This document shows positions 39,594-49,620 of a stretch of DNA of 64,000 nucleotides, one piece after another. The stretch spans positions 2,790,001 to 2,854,000 of the forward strand of contig NZ_JAKUKA010000001.1 of NCBI RefSeq assembly GCF_023156195.1. Reading direction: 5' to 3'. Position numbers and translations under genes: made by a program. The notes beneath the pieces were generated by a model. That model was not told the DNA's origin. It saw only the letters and a program-made list of their open reading frames with translations, and made no database searches. The stretch comes from Chitinophaga sedimenti (GTDB lineage Bacteria > Bacteroidota > Bacteroidia > Chitinophagales > Chitinophagaceae). Numbering within the stretch: the first letter of the stretch is position 1; each line of letters starts with the position of its first letter.

Positions 39594-40765
39594 ATGCAAA
39601 CGTGTATGTCCGCTACAGACAAGATATTTCCATTCGACGTTGTGAACACCTCCATAGAAAAGCACTTACAGCAATATGAACCCCGCAGCCGTGTGTTATA
39701 CCTCTTATTGCTGACGGTTTTCCTCGTGGCTTTCGTATTACTGTTTATGCTGAAGGTGGATGTAACGGTACGCAGTACCGGGTTGCTTCGCCCCGAACAG
39801 GAGCGTACCGAAATCCGCAGCCTGGTTGCCGGCACTGTGGATTCGCTGTTTATTCGCGAAAACCAACATGTAACGATCGGGCAACCCATGCTAACACTCG
39901 CCGCCAGTGCGGTAAAAGATAAAAACCTTTCTTTGGGCACACAATTGCAGGAACTGCAGCAACAACAACATGACTTGCAGGTATTAACGGCAGGACGACA
40001 GAACGGTCTGCAGTCGGGGATGTACAGGCAGGAATGGCTGCTATACCGGCAAAAACTCGCCGAATCGGCCACACGTTTAGCCACCGCGCGCAAAAACTAC
40101 GAACGATTTAATTCACTGTACAAGGACCGGGTGATATCGGCAGCGGAGTTCGAGCGTTACGATTATGAATACAAGGCGGTAAAAGACGAGGCAGCGCTTG
40201 TAAAGGCACAGCAGCAAACGAAATGGCAGGCAGACCTTACTGCAATAGATATACAGCTGCGCGAATTACAGGCGCGGCAAACTTTATATGTAGAACAGGA
40301 AGGACAATACACCGTTCGCGCGGCAGCAAACGGATACGTACAACAATTGAAAGGCATTCAGCCCGGAAGTTCCGTCGTGGCCGGCGAGTTGCTGGGTGAG
40401 GTGAGTCCCGATTCGGGGCTGGTCGCCGACGTATACGTATTACCGAAAGACATTGGTTACATCCGTGAAGGATCGCTGGTGCGGATGCAGGTAGATGCGT
40501 ACGATTATAATTTGTGGGGCATGGCACAGGGCCGCGTGGCAGACATTTCAAAAGATGTGATGATCCAGGACGGACAGCCTTTGTTCCGCGTGCGGTGCGC
40601 GATAGACAATCCCGTGATGGCACTGAAGAATGGTTATAAAGGATATTTGAAAAAGGCATGACCGTACAGGCGCGGTTCCTCATAACGCGGCGCACGCTGT
40701 TCCAGCTGCTGTACGACCAGGCCGATGATTGGCTGAACCCAAATGTTGTAAAAGATGCAGGTTGA
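39594..40765 (+). CDS. HlyD-type adaptor of the peptide exporter, frame broken once
   Basis: Periplasmic adaptor (membrane fusion protein) of about 390 residues. Seen: one N-terminal membrane helix (VLYLLLLTVFLVAFVLLFML), a lipoyl-like half (RSLVAGTVDSLFIRENQHVT), a long coiled-coil hairpin (about residues 105-235, including LQELQQQQHDLQVLTAGRQ), the second lipoyl half and a beta-barrel domain. The frame breaks at A5 40650-40654; one added A continues to KKGMTVQARFLITRRTLFQL and a stop at 40765. It links the ABC exporter to an outer-membrane channel, probably TolC-like and encoded elsewhere. It overlaps the ABC gene by 11 bp. Confidence 0.87.
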
Positions 40766-42995
40766 TAAAAACCGTTTGTGGACATGGTTGCGCGGCCGGC
40801 CTTCGGCGCGCAGGTACATCATAAAACAGCACGACATAACAGATTGCGGCGCCGCCTGCATTGCTTCGCTGGCAGGCTGGTTTGGGCTGCAATTACCGAT
40901 CGCACGCATCCGGCAATACGCCGCTACCGATAAAAAAGGCACATCGCTGCTGGGACTCGTTGAAGCCGCCACTCAATTAGGTTTTTCGGCAAAGGCCGTC
41001 CGCGCGCCCCTGGAAAGCGTCGGCGAGCTGCCCTGCCCGGCCATCCTACACGTGGTCATCGATAAAAAACTTCAGCATTACGTGGTTTTATACGGCAGCA
41101 CGCCTGAAGGCGTCCGCATCATGGATCCCGCTAAAGGCACGCTGGAAACCATGTCAAAAGCCAAAATCGGCGAAATGTGGACAGGCGTAGCGCTGTTGCT
41201 GGCGCCTGCTGCGGATTTTCAGCCAGGAAACGAAAAAGTATCGGTAACAGAAAGGTTCATGGCCCTTCTGCAACCGCATAAAGGCATGCTGGTACAGATT
41301 GTACTAGGCGCTATGGTATACACCGTGCTGGGACTTTGCACCTCCATTTACCTGCAAAAAATAATCGACTATGTATTGCCGGATGGCAACCGCAACCTGC
41401 TCAACCTGATGAGCATCCTGATGATTTTTATAGTACTCGCACAGATATTTATTAACTATACCAAAACGATACTTACCATTAAAACCGGCCAGCAGATCGA
41501 TGCACGCCTGATCCTGGGCTATTACAAACACCTGCTGAAACTGCCACAGTCCTTTTTCGACAGCATGCGCGTGGGCGAAATCATTTCGCGCATGAACGAT
41601 GCCGTGAAAATCCGGATGTTCGTAAACGATGTGCTGATTAATCTCGCCGTAAACATTTTCATCTTATTCTTTTCCTTCGCACTCATGTTCACCGCCTACT
41701 GGAAACTTGCGCTGATCATGCTGACCGTAGTGCCTTTGTATGGCGTGGCTTATTATATATCCAACAAGTTAAACCGGCGTACGCAACGAAAATTAATGGA
41801 AAATACCGCGGAGCTGGAGGCCCAGCTCGTTGAATCGGTGCAGGCCATCGGCACGATTAAACGATTCGGACTGGAAGATTATGCAAATGTGAAAACGGAA
41901 GGAAAGTTTGTAAAGTTGTTGCACAGTGTATACAGATCGGGCAGCAACGCACTGCTCACGGGCAGCGGCACATCTATTATTTCAGGTTTGTTTACGATCG
42001 TACTGCTATGGGTAGGTTCCAGCTTTGTACTCGACAACTCGCTTACAGCTGGCGAGCTGTTATCATTTTACGCATTGATGGGCTATTTTACCGGTCCGGT
42101 TGTAAGTCTTATCGGTATGAATAAAGTGATGCAGGATGCGCTTATTGCAGCAGACCGGCTGTTCGAAATCATGGACCTGGATACTGAAACGCCGCCGAAC
42201 ACCACCGTGCTCACCCGCGATATGATGGGCGACATTGAACTGCGGGGCGTCCATTTCCGCTATGGGACACGTGTAACGGTATTCGACGGGCTCGACCTGC
42301 AGATTCCCCGTGGAAAGATTACTGCTATTGTAGGCGAAAGCGGCTCCGGGAAAACTACCCTGCTGTCACTTTTGCAAAACATCTACCCTTTGCAGGCCGG
42401 CAACATCACCATTAATGGCCTTGACCTGAAATACGTCGACATCAACAGTCTTCGCACGCTCGTAAGCGTTGTGCCGCAAAAGATCGACCTATTCGCGGGA
42501 ACAGTTATGGAAACACATCGCCATCGGCGATTATACACCCGATGTAAAAAGGTAGTAGCCATTTGCCGCAAACTGGGCATTCTGAATTTTATTGAAAGTT
42601 TGCCCAACGGGTTCGACGCCTGGCTCGGTGAAAACGGTGCCAACCTATCGGGCGGACAACGGCAACGCACGGCCATTGCGCGGGCGCTGTACCGGGATCC
42701 GGAAGTGCTGATCCTGGACGAAGCTACTTCATCGCTGGACTCCCTGTCGGAAGTAAGCATCCAGGAAGCGGTAGCGGAATTGCGCGAAGCCGGGAAAACC
42801 GTGTTAATTATCGCACACCGTTTAAGTACCGTCATGAACGCGGATAAGATCGTTGTCATGCACCAGGGCAAAATACTGGAAGAAGGATTGCATGATGAAT
42901 TACTAACGCTGGACGGTGCATACGCACGTATGTGGGAACAACAGTTTCCGGCGATGCGGAAAAAGGTGACAAGGAAGCGAAAAAGTGCGGAATAG
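40755..42995 (+). CDS. C39-peptidase ABC exporter (PCAT) with a compensated double frameshift
   Basis: Peptidase-containing ABC transporter of 746 residues. Seen: the C39 domain with catalytic Cys in HDITDCGAACIASLAG and His in KLQHYVVLYGS, six membrane helices (about 180-440), Walker A GESGSGKTTL, signature LSGGQRQRTAIARAL, Walker B VLILDEATSSLDS and the switch His in IIAHRLSTV. It cuts the GG leader and exports the product. Between 42511 and 42550 the sequence reads METHRHRRLYTRCKK, where one surplus base and one missing A hide the expected MENIAIGDYTPDVKK, the usual structure after the Q-loop. Last gene of the peptide export operon. Confidence 0.92.
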   Translation: MQVDKNRLWTWLRGRPSARRYIIKQHDITDCGAACIASLAGWFGLQLPIARIRQYAATDKKGTSLLGLVEAATQLGFSAKAVRAPLESVGELPCPAILHVVIDKKLQHYVVLYGSTPEGVRIMDPAKGTLETMSKAKIGEMWTGVALLLAPAADFQPGNEKVSVTERFMALLQPHKGMLVQIVLGAMVYTVLGLCTSIYLQKIIDYVLPDGNRNLLNLMSILMIFIVLAQIFINYTKTILTIKTGQQIDARLILGYYKHLLKLPQSFFDSMRVGEIISRMNDAVKIRMFVNDVLINLAVNIFILFFSFALMFTAYWKLALIMLTVVPLYGVAYYISNKLNRRTQRKLMENTAELEAQLVESVQAIGTIKRFGLEDYANVKTEGKFVKLLHSVYRSGSNALLTGSGTSIISGLFTIVLLWVGSSFVLDNSLTAGELLSFYALMGYFTGPVVSLIGMNKVMQDALIAADRLFEIMDLDTETPPNTTVLTRDMMGDIELRGVHFRYGTRVTVFDGLDLQIPRGKITAIVGESGSGKTTLLSLLQNIYPLQAGNITINGLDLKYVDINSLRTLVSVVPQKIDLFAGTVMETHRHRRLYTRCKKVVAICRKLGILNFIESLPNGFDAWLGENGANLSGGQRQRTAIARALYRDPEVLILDEATSSLDSLSEVSIQEAVAELREAGKTVLIIAHRLSTVMNADKIVVMHQGKILEEGLHDELLTLDGAYARMWEQQFPAMRKKVTRKRKSAE

Positions 42996-43012
42996 CTTGT
43001 TACCAAGCTTTT
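42994..43012 (+). terminator. Short terminator after the exporter gene
   Basis: Stem AGCTTG/CAAGCT with a TTAC loop, followed by TTT. It overlaps the stop codon of the ABC gene. The 150 bp after it hold no gene. Confidence 0.5.
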
Positions 43013-43166
43013 CCAGCCCCGTATTTGCTGATCCGGCAAAAAAACAGACCTTAGCCCATGCTGCAACTCAACAGCGATCGTCCCATGCGCATTACCCATA
43101 TCGTATTGCCTGTGGAGTAATAGCAAGATAAACTACGCCTTATTACGAATCTCGAAATAACATGCC

Positions 43167-43867
43167 ATGATAACAATAGACAATTATCTGGATAGTCATT
43201 ACATTCACCGCAGCAATTGGCTGAGAGCCGCAGTGCTGGGCGCCAACGACGGTATTATATCCATATCGAGCCTTGCTATAGGCGTTGCCACTGCGGGCAC
43301 CATGAGAGCCCCTATCATCCTGACAACTGTCGCAGGGCTTGTGGCGGGGGCTTTATCAATGGCTGCCGGAGAATATGTTTCAGTAAGTTCCCAAACCGAT
43401 ATTGAAAAAGCAGATATTGAAAGGGAGAAAAAGAACTTGCAGAAATGCCCGACGAAGAATTGAATATGTTGGCACAGATCTATGAAAAACGCGGACTAAA
43501 AAAGGAAACGGCGATGCAGGTAGCCATTGAACTAACTGAAAAGGACGCGCTTGGCACACACGTACGGGATGAGCTGGGCATTAACGAAATCAGCCAGGCC
43601 CATCCTATTCAGGCAGCTTTGGCTTCCGGTGCGTCATTTACGGTCGGCGGCATCCTGCCCCTTTTAGTCGTTCTGTTTTCACCCGTCAAAGGTATGGAGT
43701 ACTGGCTCTATGGATTTACCATCATTTTCCTGATGATACTGGGCGCCATCTCGGCAAAAACAGGTGGATCAAATATGGGGAAAGCAATTATCCGCATCAC
43801 TATCTGGGGAACGATTGCCATGGTACTTTCTGCCCTGGTAGGTTATTCTTTTGGTGTTAAGATGTAA
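43167..43867 (+). CDS. VIT1/CCC1-family transporter, frame broken once
   Basis: Membrane protein of about 234 residues of the vacuolar iron transporter (VIT/CCC1) family, which moves Fe2+ or Mn2+. Seen: LRAAVLGANDGIISISSLAI in the first helix, SMAAGEYVSVSSQTDIEKAD after helix 2, a charged cytoplasmic region, and three helices in the second half (AALASGASFTVGGILPLLVV onward). The frame breaks at A5 43428-43432; one added A gives EREKKELAEMPDEELN. It probably exports or stores excess metal at the inner membrane. Confidence 0.86.
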
Positions 43868-43872
43868 TGAAT

Positions 43873-43898
43873 AAAAAAAAGGCGACATGAATGCCGCC
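43873..43898 (-). terminator. Terminator of the YkgJ-like gene
   Basis: GGCG-a-CAT/ATG-c-CGCC hairpin; on the minus strand it is followed by T8. It lies about 60 bp after the YkgJ stop codon and 6 bp after the VIT stop. Confidence 0.65.
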
Positions 43899-43959
43899 CT
43901 TGTGGTTAATACCTAATGATGAACGTGCTGCCTATTGGCAGCGTTTCTACTACATACAA

Positions 43960-44606
43960 TCAGACAATATCCAACTCCCTGAGAAGAATTCCGGCCATAC
44001 GTCCGGACTCTTCCTTCAGTGCATCTTCAATTGCCGAATGCAATGCTTCTATATCCGGGCTTAACACCTGCGTTTTACCAACGCCGGAGCCTACCATTAA
44101 TTTCTGATCACAGAACACTGCGGCCGAGTTCATGAGATGTTTGCGACATGCTATGGGCCTTACCGGGTAAATGAGACAATTTTCGCCTTTTAAAAACACA
44201 CAGGCGGAATGCGTTTGAGATAGGGGCCGATCTACTTTGCTTAAGGAAAGCTGCGCTTCCAAATATCCGGCATCAATCCCTATCGCATTCACCGCCATGT
44301 ACTCCTTGATGAGCTGGGCTTCGGTTGAAGTTATATCTATATCCATGTGGCAACAAAAACTGCAGCCCTTTTTGCAGGTGACCGCCACATCCTTTATCAA
44401 TTCCTCTATAAAGCCATCGATAAGGAAAAAGCTTTCAGCATGGCATCACGCCTGTCACTTTCCCACAACTCCGGGAACATTTTTCTATAAGCCTTTATCA
44501 CCAGCCTTAATTCAGCGACAATTTCCCCTAGGGTATCGGCCTGTGCATTTTGCTGTAAATATAAATTGAGGTTCGAGCTGAACGCTATGTCGTTTTTCTG
44601 ATTCAA
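43960..44606 (-). CDS. YkgJ family cysteine-cluster protein, frame broken once
   Basis: Cytoplasmic protein of about 215 residues with the Zn/Fe-binding Cys cluster of the YkgJ family. Seen: CKKGCSFCCHMDIDIT, CVFLKGENCLIYPVRPIACR and a later Cys in AVFCDQK. An N-terminal helical segment comes first (LYLQQNAQADTLGEIVAELR). The frame breaks at A5 44426-44430; one added base gives AFFLIDGFIEELIKDV. Its place beside a VIT metal transporter gene suggests a link to metal handling, but that is only context. Confidence 0.8.
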
Positions 44607-45130
44607 TAGTGAATGTTTACAGAATGAAAATCCAAATAAAGAACAGGGCTTTCTTTATCATGGAAATAATACATATAGAGGGATTCCCCTACCAATCGGG
44701 CAGTTACGTGGCCAATTAATGACGTTGAAATGCAACTATGGTAATAGGACTAATCTGCCGATTCCATCTCTCGACATCACTGATAGGCTATGGTATTTCA
44801 GAAATTGAATCTTCCAACTGTCATTGTTTACTTCTCGTTGGACCTTGTGATTGAATAGTACGGCGTGCCAGGCTGCACAGGTAAAAAAATATTGCGGGAA
44901 ACAGCATAAGCTCTATTAACGAGAGGAGCTACGCCTTATACTCAAATATCCCGTAAAACTACGGCATTTATTTAACTATCATAATTAAAGTTTCTCCCGG
45001 TTGTTTTCTCTTTTCTAATGAGTATGATGAATATTGAAGAAATCTACCGGTTTTTATGCAGCTGATGTTTTACAATCTGGCTGACAATTCGCTGCGGACA
45101 GACAATAAATCATATTTCAACTACCTACTT

Positions 45131-45164
45131 AAAAAAAGGGGCCGTCTCAAAAAGAGACAGCCCC
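45131..45164 (-). terminator. Terminator of PUL 2
   Basis: 11-bp stem GGGGCCGTCTC/GAGACAGCCCC (one wobble) with a 5-nt loop; on the minus strand it is followed by T7. The gap 44607-45187 (581 bp) otherwise shows no gene. Confidence 0.88.
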
Positions 45165-45187
45165 CATATCAACCTAAATAAAACTAT

Positions 45188-46399
45188 TTATTTCCTCCAA
45201 AACGATATCTCACTCAAATTACTATAGAACCCATCGTTACTGGCCACTCGTATCACTCTCACCCGGATATATCGTACCGCCGGCAACCCATCATCAAACG
45301 CCACTTTATACGGTGCGACCCCATTATCAGGCCGCGTCACCGATTTCAGTAATTTCCAGCCCTTAGCGGTAGCTTCAGCCGACCAGCCGGTATCATTGCC
45401 CGGCAACGTCGTTACCGCTCCCGTAAGGTCATTAATACCCCAGATCTCGAACTGTACCGGGTTATGATATCCCACACGTCCCGTTACTTCCATTTCTGCA
45501 AGACCAGCATACGATGCGCCCATATCGAACGTAAAGTGATGGGGCAATGCCCTGTCGCCGTTACTGTGCCAGATGTTCGGGTAATCCTGCGGGCCTACGG
45601 AGCCGTCCCACAGCCTGTTAACATCCGTATTGCTGCCATAGGGATTGGCATCGTTGGGCAAACGGGTGATCGAGAACAGGCTCTTATCCACCGGCGCCAG
45701 GATGTTCGTCAGTGAATCCTCCCCTTTCGTTACGCTGAACGTATCGATAGCATTAGCCACCGGGATGTACGACGAACGATAGTAGATTTTTGTGCCGGAC
45801 TTGTAACCATCCAGCACAATATCACCGGAAGCAGCGGGCAACAAGGAAAACCGTGTAGAACCGTCGGTATGCGTGTAACGGATGCGCGTACCGGTATTGA
45901 TCGTATCGGCTTCCTCGAAGAATAAACGGATACCGTTGTTCACCAGCTCGTAAGGTTTACTCGACACGATGAAGCGGTTCGTAAGGCCCTGGCGGTAGTT
46001 ATCGCCATATACCTTGATGTTACCGGCTTCCATGGGAACAGAGCGGTTGCCCTTTTCGTCGTAAGCATAAATAGTAAAGGAGTACGTGTATTCCACCAGG
46101 TTAGGCACCAATACTTCAATCGTGTCGCCTTTTGTATGTCCGGCAGTAGACACTTCTACAGAATCGCGGCCGTTGTTCCAGAACACCCGGTATTTCGCAA
46201 CCGACGGGTCAGGACCGGGCTTCCAGCTTAAACGCACGCGGTAGTTGCCCGGGGCCGTGTGTAAACTGCCCGGCAGCCCGGGATAAATGATCTCTTTACC
46301 GTTGAGGTAATCGCGGTATTTATCGGCGTCCTTGTCACAGGCATACAGCAACAGGCCGCACCCAAGCACCATCAACAACCTTGTTATATTAAGTTTCAT
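45188..46399 (-). CDS. DUF4998 surface lipoprotein of PUL 2 with discoidin-like C-terminus
   Basis: Intact 403-residue lipoprotein, last gene of PUL 2. Seen: a lipoprotein signal (LLMVLGCGLLLYAC), the DUF4998 start DKDADKYRDYLNGKEIIYPG, fibronectin-like segments (YRVRLSWKPGPDPSVAKYRV), and a C-terminal discoidin/F5-8C-like domain (LPHHFTFDMGASYAGLAEME, AVRYIRVRVIRVASNDGFYS). The N-terminal half parallels the last gene of PUL 1, but the C-terminal module differs. It probably binds glycan on the cell surface. Confidence 0.84.
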   Translation of the reverse strand: MKLNITRLLMVLGCGLLLYACDKDADKYRDYLNGKEIIYPGLPGSLHTAPGNYRVRLSWKPGPDPSVAKYRVFWNNGRDSVEVSTAGHTKGDTIEVLVPNLVEYTYSFTIYAYDEKGNRSVPMEAGNIKVYGDNYRQGLTNRFIVSSKPYELVNNGIRLFFEEADTINTGTRIRYTHTDGSTRFSLLPAASGDIVLDGYKSGTKIYYRSSYIPVANAIDTFSVTKGEDSLTNILAPVDKSLFSITRLPNDANPYGSNTDVNRLWDGSVGPQDYPNIWHSNGDRALPHHFTFDMGASYAGLAEMEVTGRVGYHNPVQFEIWGINDLTGAVTTLPGNDTGWSAEATAKGWKLLKSVTRPDNGVAPYKVAFDDGLPAVRYIRVRVIRVASNDGFYSNLSEISFWRK

Positions 46400-46420
46400 G
46401 TGTTTACGTTTTGTTGTGGA

Positions 46421-47665
46421 TTAATTGGTATCGCCCCAGAAAGAAAGCTCCATCACATGCGCAATATCGCCGCCGCCCCAGGTCTGTTTTACGGCCAGGC
46501 GAATAAAGCGCACCTTGGGCGCCGTTAATGGAATATTGAATTCAAAACCCGCCTTCACCTGTTCCAGGTCTACCGCGGTGGTTTGTCCCGGTGGATTACC
46601 CGACCTTGGTGGCGGACAATCAAAGTTGCCCAGGTTCGTCCAGTCGCCTACCACATCGCCGGGATTAGAGTTTACCGGCAGGTTGGCATCCTGTGGCGCG
46701 GCTGCGTTAGAGCCCCACAGCGTCCAGGTTTTAGGGTTGCCGTGGCCAAACGAGTAGTCGTTACCGTAAGCCTCGCCCCTTTCCCACAATTTGTAGCGGC
46801 TTAGTTTAGTAGACACACCCATGTCGAACGTACAAATCTGTAACACCTTACCGCTGCCGGCTTCGGTGTGCCAGCCCGGATCATTGGTGTTGTTGTCCCA
46901 CAAACGCGTGGTGTTCCAGCCCAGGCCCGTAGCGCCCAGCGGGGCATCGGAAGGCAAGCGGTATTCGGAGAACTTATTCTTCGGCACCAGCGTTTCATAA
47001 ATCGGCTTCAGCGTTACCAGCTGCGTGTCGGAAATATTACCAAAGTGATCGGTGATGTAAACGCCAAACACATGTTGCATGGTGTCAAATCCTCTTACAC
47101 TAAAGTTGATAAATTCTTCGTTCGTGCGGTTCTGCTCAATCGGTTCCATACGGCCGGACACACTGTCTTCCGTAATCACGATCACGCCGATCTCTTTTTT
47201 AGAAGGATTGGTCACTACGATATTTGCGCCGCCAAAATCACGCTGGATCTGCACGGTCGCAAACGCGGTGATGTAGGGCGGTTCTTTAGGATGCACTTTC
47301 ACCGTAACGGGCTCCGACTGCACATTGGCGCGGGTCACACTCCAGAGGGTTACTTCGTACTCGCCTTCCTTTTCAAATCCTTCCACGGTAATGGTATCGG
47401 AATAGTAGGAAGATTTAGCCTTGCGTACCACCCGGTCGTTGATGCGGTACTCGGCCTGTACATACAACAGGTTCGAGGCCTTCGGCAACGTATAGGTAAT
47501 GATAGATCCGCCGGGAAAGTCGTCGGTCTTGATGTTGGACACCACGTCCGGCTTTGTTTTGTCGCCGTCCGTAATATCATTATATAACTCCTTCTCCCCG
47601 CAACTGCCTATGAACAAGGGCAGCAGCGCGAGTAAGGCGATGAGTCGGAATGATAATTTCTGCAT
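46421..47665 (-). CDS. DUF4959/DUF5000 surface lipoprotein of PUL 2
   Basis: Intact 414-residue lipoprotein. Seen: a lipid-attachment signal (LLALLPLFIGSCGE), an N-terminal domain with FPGGSIITYTLPKASNLLYV, a middle domain TVQIQRDFGGANIVVTNPSK, and a C-terminal discoidin-like domain (QICTFDMGVSTKLSRYKLWE, KVRFIRLAVKQTWGGGDIAH). Its domain order equals that of 28686-29864 in PUL 1. Role: surface glycan binding next to SusD, inferred. It lies 18 bp after susD. Confidence 0.85.
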   Translation of the reverse strand: MQKLSFRLIALLALLPLFIGSCGEKELYNDITDGDKTKPDVVSNIKTDDFPGGSIITYTLPKASNLLYVQAEYRINDRVVRKAKSSYYSDTITVEGFEKEGEYEVTLWSVTRANVQSEPVTVKVHPKEPPYITAFATVQIQRDFGGANIVVTNPSKKEIGVIVITEDSVSGRMEPIEQNRTNEEFINFSVRGFDTMQHVFGVYITDHFGNISDTQLVTLKPIYETLVPKNKFSEYRLPSDAPLGATGLGWNTTRLWDNNTNDPGWHTEAGSGKVLQICTFDMGVSTKLSRYKLWERGEAYGNDYSFGHGNPKTWTLWGSNAAAPQDANLPVNSNPGDVVGDWTNLGNFDCPPPRSGNPPGQTTAVDLEQVKAGFEFNIPLTAPKVRFIRLAVKQTWGGGDIAHVMELSFWGDTN

Positions 47666-47683
47666 AAAAACGCTTTGAAAGAT

Positions 47684-49609
47684 TTACCAATAAGGATTCT
47701 GGATCAGGTTCGGATTCACGACCAGTTCATCGTATTTAATCGGCCACAAGTAATCCTTCAATCCAAAAACTGGAATGGTAAGGGTGCGCGGGCGATAGTA
47801 CGCCTGCGGGTCTGCCTGGTAAATATCCCAGCCTTGTATAGGGCTGGCAAGTACCTGCTGCATCACCTTCCAGCGACGCAGGTCCCAGCCTGCACGGCCC
47901 TCAAAGGCCAGTTCTATCCTTCTTTCTGTTTGAATGATCTGGCGCAGGCCATCTTTGCTCGATGCCTTGCCGGGATTGCTGGAGTAAGTGGTCCACGATT
48001 CCAGCACACCTTTCAGGCCCGCGCGCTCGCGCACCAGGTCCACGTATTTATACACGTCCGCCGTCGGGCCGCCCGCTTCGTTCAGTGCTTCCGCATACAA
48101 CAAGTATAAACCTGCCAGGCGGATCATCGGGATGCGGAGGCCAATGGTGGTTACCTGCTCGCCAAACACACTCTGGTAGTTTACCAGCTTCTGCGGCCAG
48201 TAGCCCGTTACATTCACCCGTATCTTATCTTTTGGTCCCGCCATGGAGGTAGCACCCCGGGCAGTCACGTAAGGCAGGTTATCCACGCCCTGGTCCAGCA
48301 TGCCGTTACCAAAGTAATTGGCGCCGTCAAAAGACAGGTCTGCGTAAAATCGGGGCTCGCGGCCGAAGTGCATCTTAGCAGTCTGGTAACCTTCGTGCAT
48401 ATAGTATTTATCTGCCGCAGTCACAGTTTCCACGGCATAACGGCCACGGTAATCAAAGCTGCGGTCTTCATTCATCGGCACGCCGTTTTTTGTATAAAAC
48501 AGTTCCGCCATCACCAGCGGCACGGCAAAGTTGCCGGGGGCGCCACCAAGGTTCTGCACCATTTTATCGTTCACGCGCGGCATGCACATTCCCTGTAGCC
48601 CAAACACCGGGTTCAGTCCCCAGATGATTTCCGGGTTTTGCTCCCATTTCTCACCGATGGTATGACGGAGGTCCATCATCTTTTTTAACTCGGCAGGCAA
48701 GGCGGGCAGGTTACCCGGCGCAATAAAGTTGTACAGTTTTAAACCGGCTGCTTCAGCCGCATCTACCGCGGCTTTACACGCCAGTACGGCCGTATCCCAT
48801 TTCGCGGCCACGTAAGTCTGCGGCATCAGCGGCGCTTCTCCTTTATACCCAAAACCGGCGTAATCCGGGTTGCCATTAAAGAACGGACTGGCTTGTGTTA
48901 CCAACACTTCCGCCTTTACAGACAGTGCGATCAGCTGCGTAATACGACCAAGGCTCTGGGCCGGGTCCTGGATGGTCATTGGCAAATCGGGCGTAGCTTC
49001 ATCCAGCAGCTGTTTTACATATTGAAACACGGAATCCGTGGCTTCGCGTTTCGTTCTCACTTCGCTGGTACCCGCGGTAATCGGCAGGTTCACGCGCACT
49101 ACGGGAATAGGCCCGTACATGCGCAGGAGGTGAAAGTGGTAATAGGCTTTCAGGAATTTCACTTCCGCAATCCAGCGTTTTCTTTCACTGATGCCTAAAT
49201 CACGGGGCTTATCAATATTCTCCGGAAGATATTGCAGCGACGAATGGCGCGGTATAACGGCTGGCCAAGGTCTTCGCCGTTCCAGTAGTTCATTACCGGG
49301 TGATCCACGGTCTGCCGGCCCTGTATGAGGTGAAAACCGGCTTCGGCCGCTTCACTGCCCAACGTGGGCTCCTGCAGGTCCGAAGGAAAAAGATTTCCCC
49401 GGAAGTGGTGAAAGCCGGGTTGGTGGTCATGCTGCTCATGCTCTGCAACGTAGAGTAGCAGGTGAACAGGTAGTTCTCCGCCTCGTTGCGGTTGCGGAAA
49501 GCATAGTCGATGGTAGCCACGTTGTCCGGCGTCACATCCGGTAGTTTTTACACCCGCCGCAGGCCAGCAACGCCCATATGTATATAATGAGTTGTTTGTT
49601 GAATTTCAT
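47684..49609 (-). CDS. SusD/RagB lipoprotein of PUL 2, frame broken three times
   Basis: SusD-like protein of about 640 residues. Seen: signal MKFNKQLIIYIWALLACGG with lipid Cys next, VTPDNVATIDYAFRNRNEAE, VKFLKAYYHFHLLRMYGPIP, LLYAEALNEAGG, TERRIELAFEGRAGWDLRRW and the end NPNLIQNPYW. Three breaks lie in the first third, at GG 49540-49541, A5 49387-49391 and GG 49224-49225. Each is repaired by one added base (for example NIFPENIDKPRDLGISERKR). Partner of the SusC transporter that ends 12 bp upstream. Confidence 0.87.
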
Positions 49610-49620
49610 TCCGCTTCTTT

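Noticed and set aside
42996..43166. A possible immunity gene after the exporter
   Set aside because: No open frame of useful length on either strand in this stretch.
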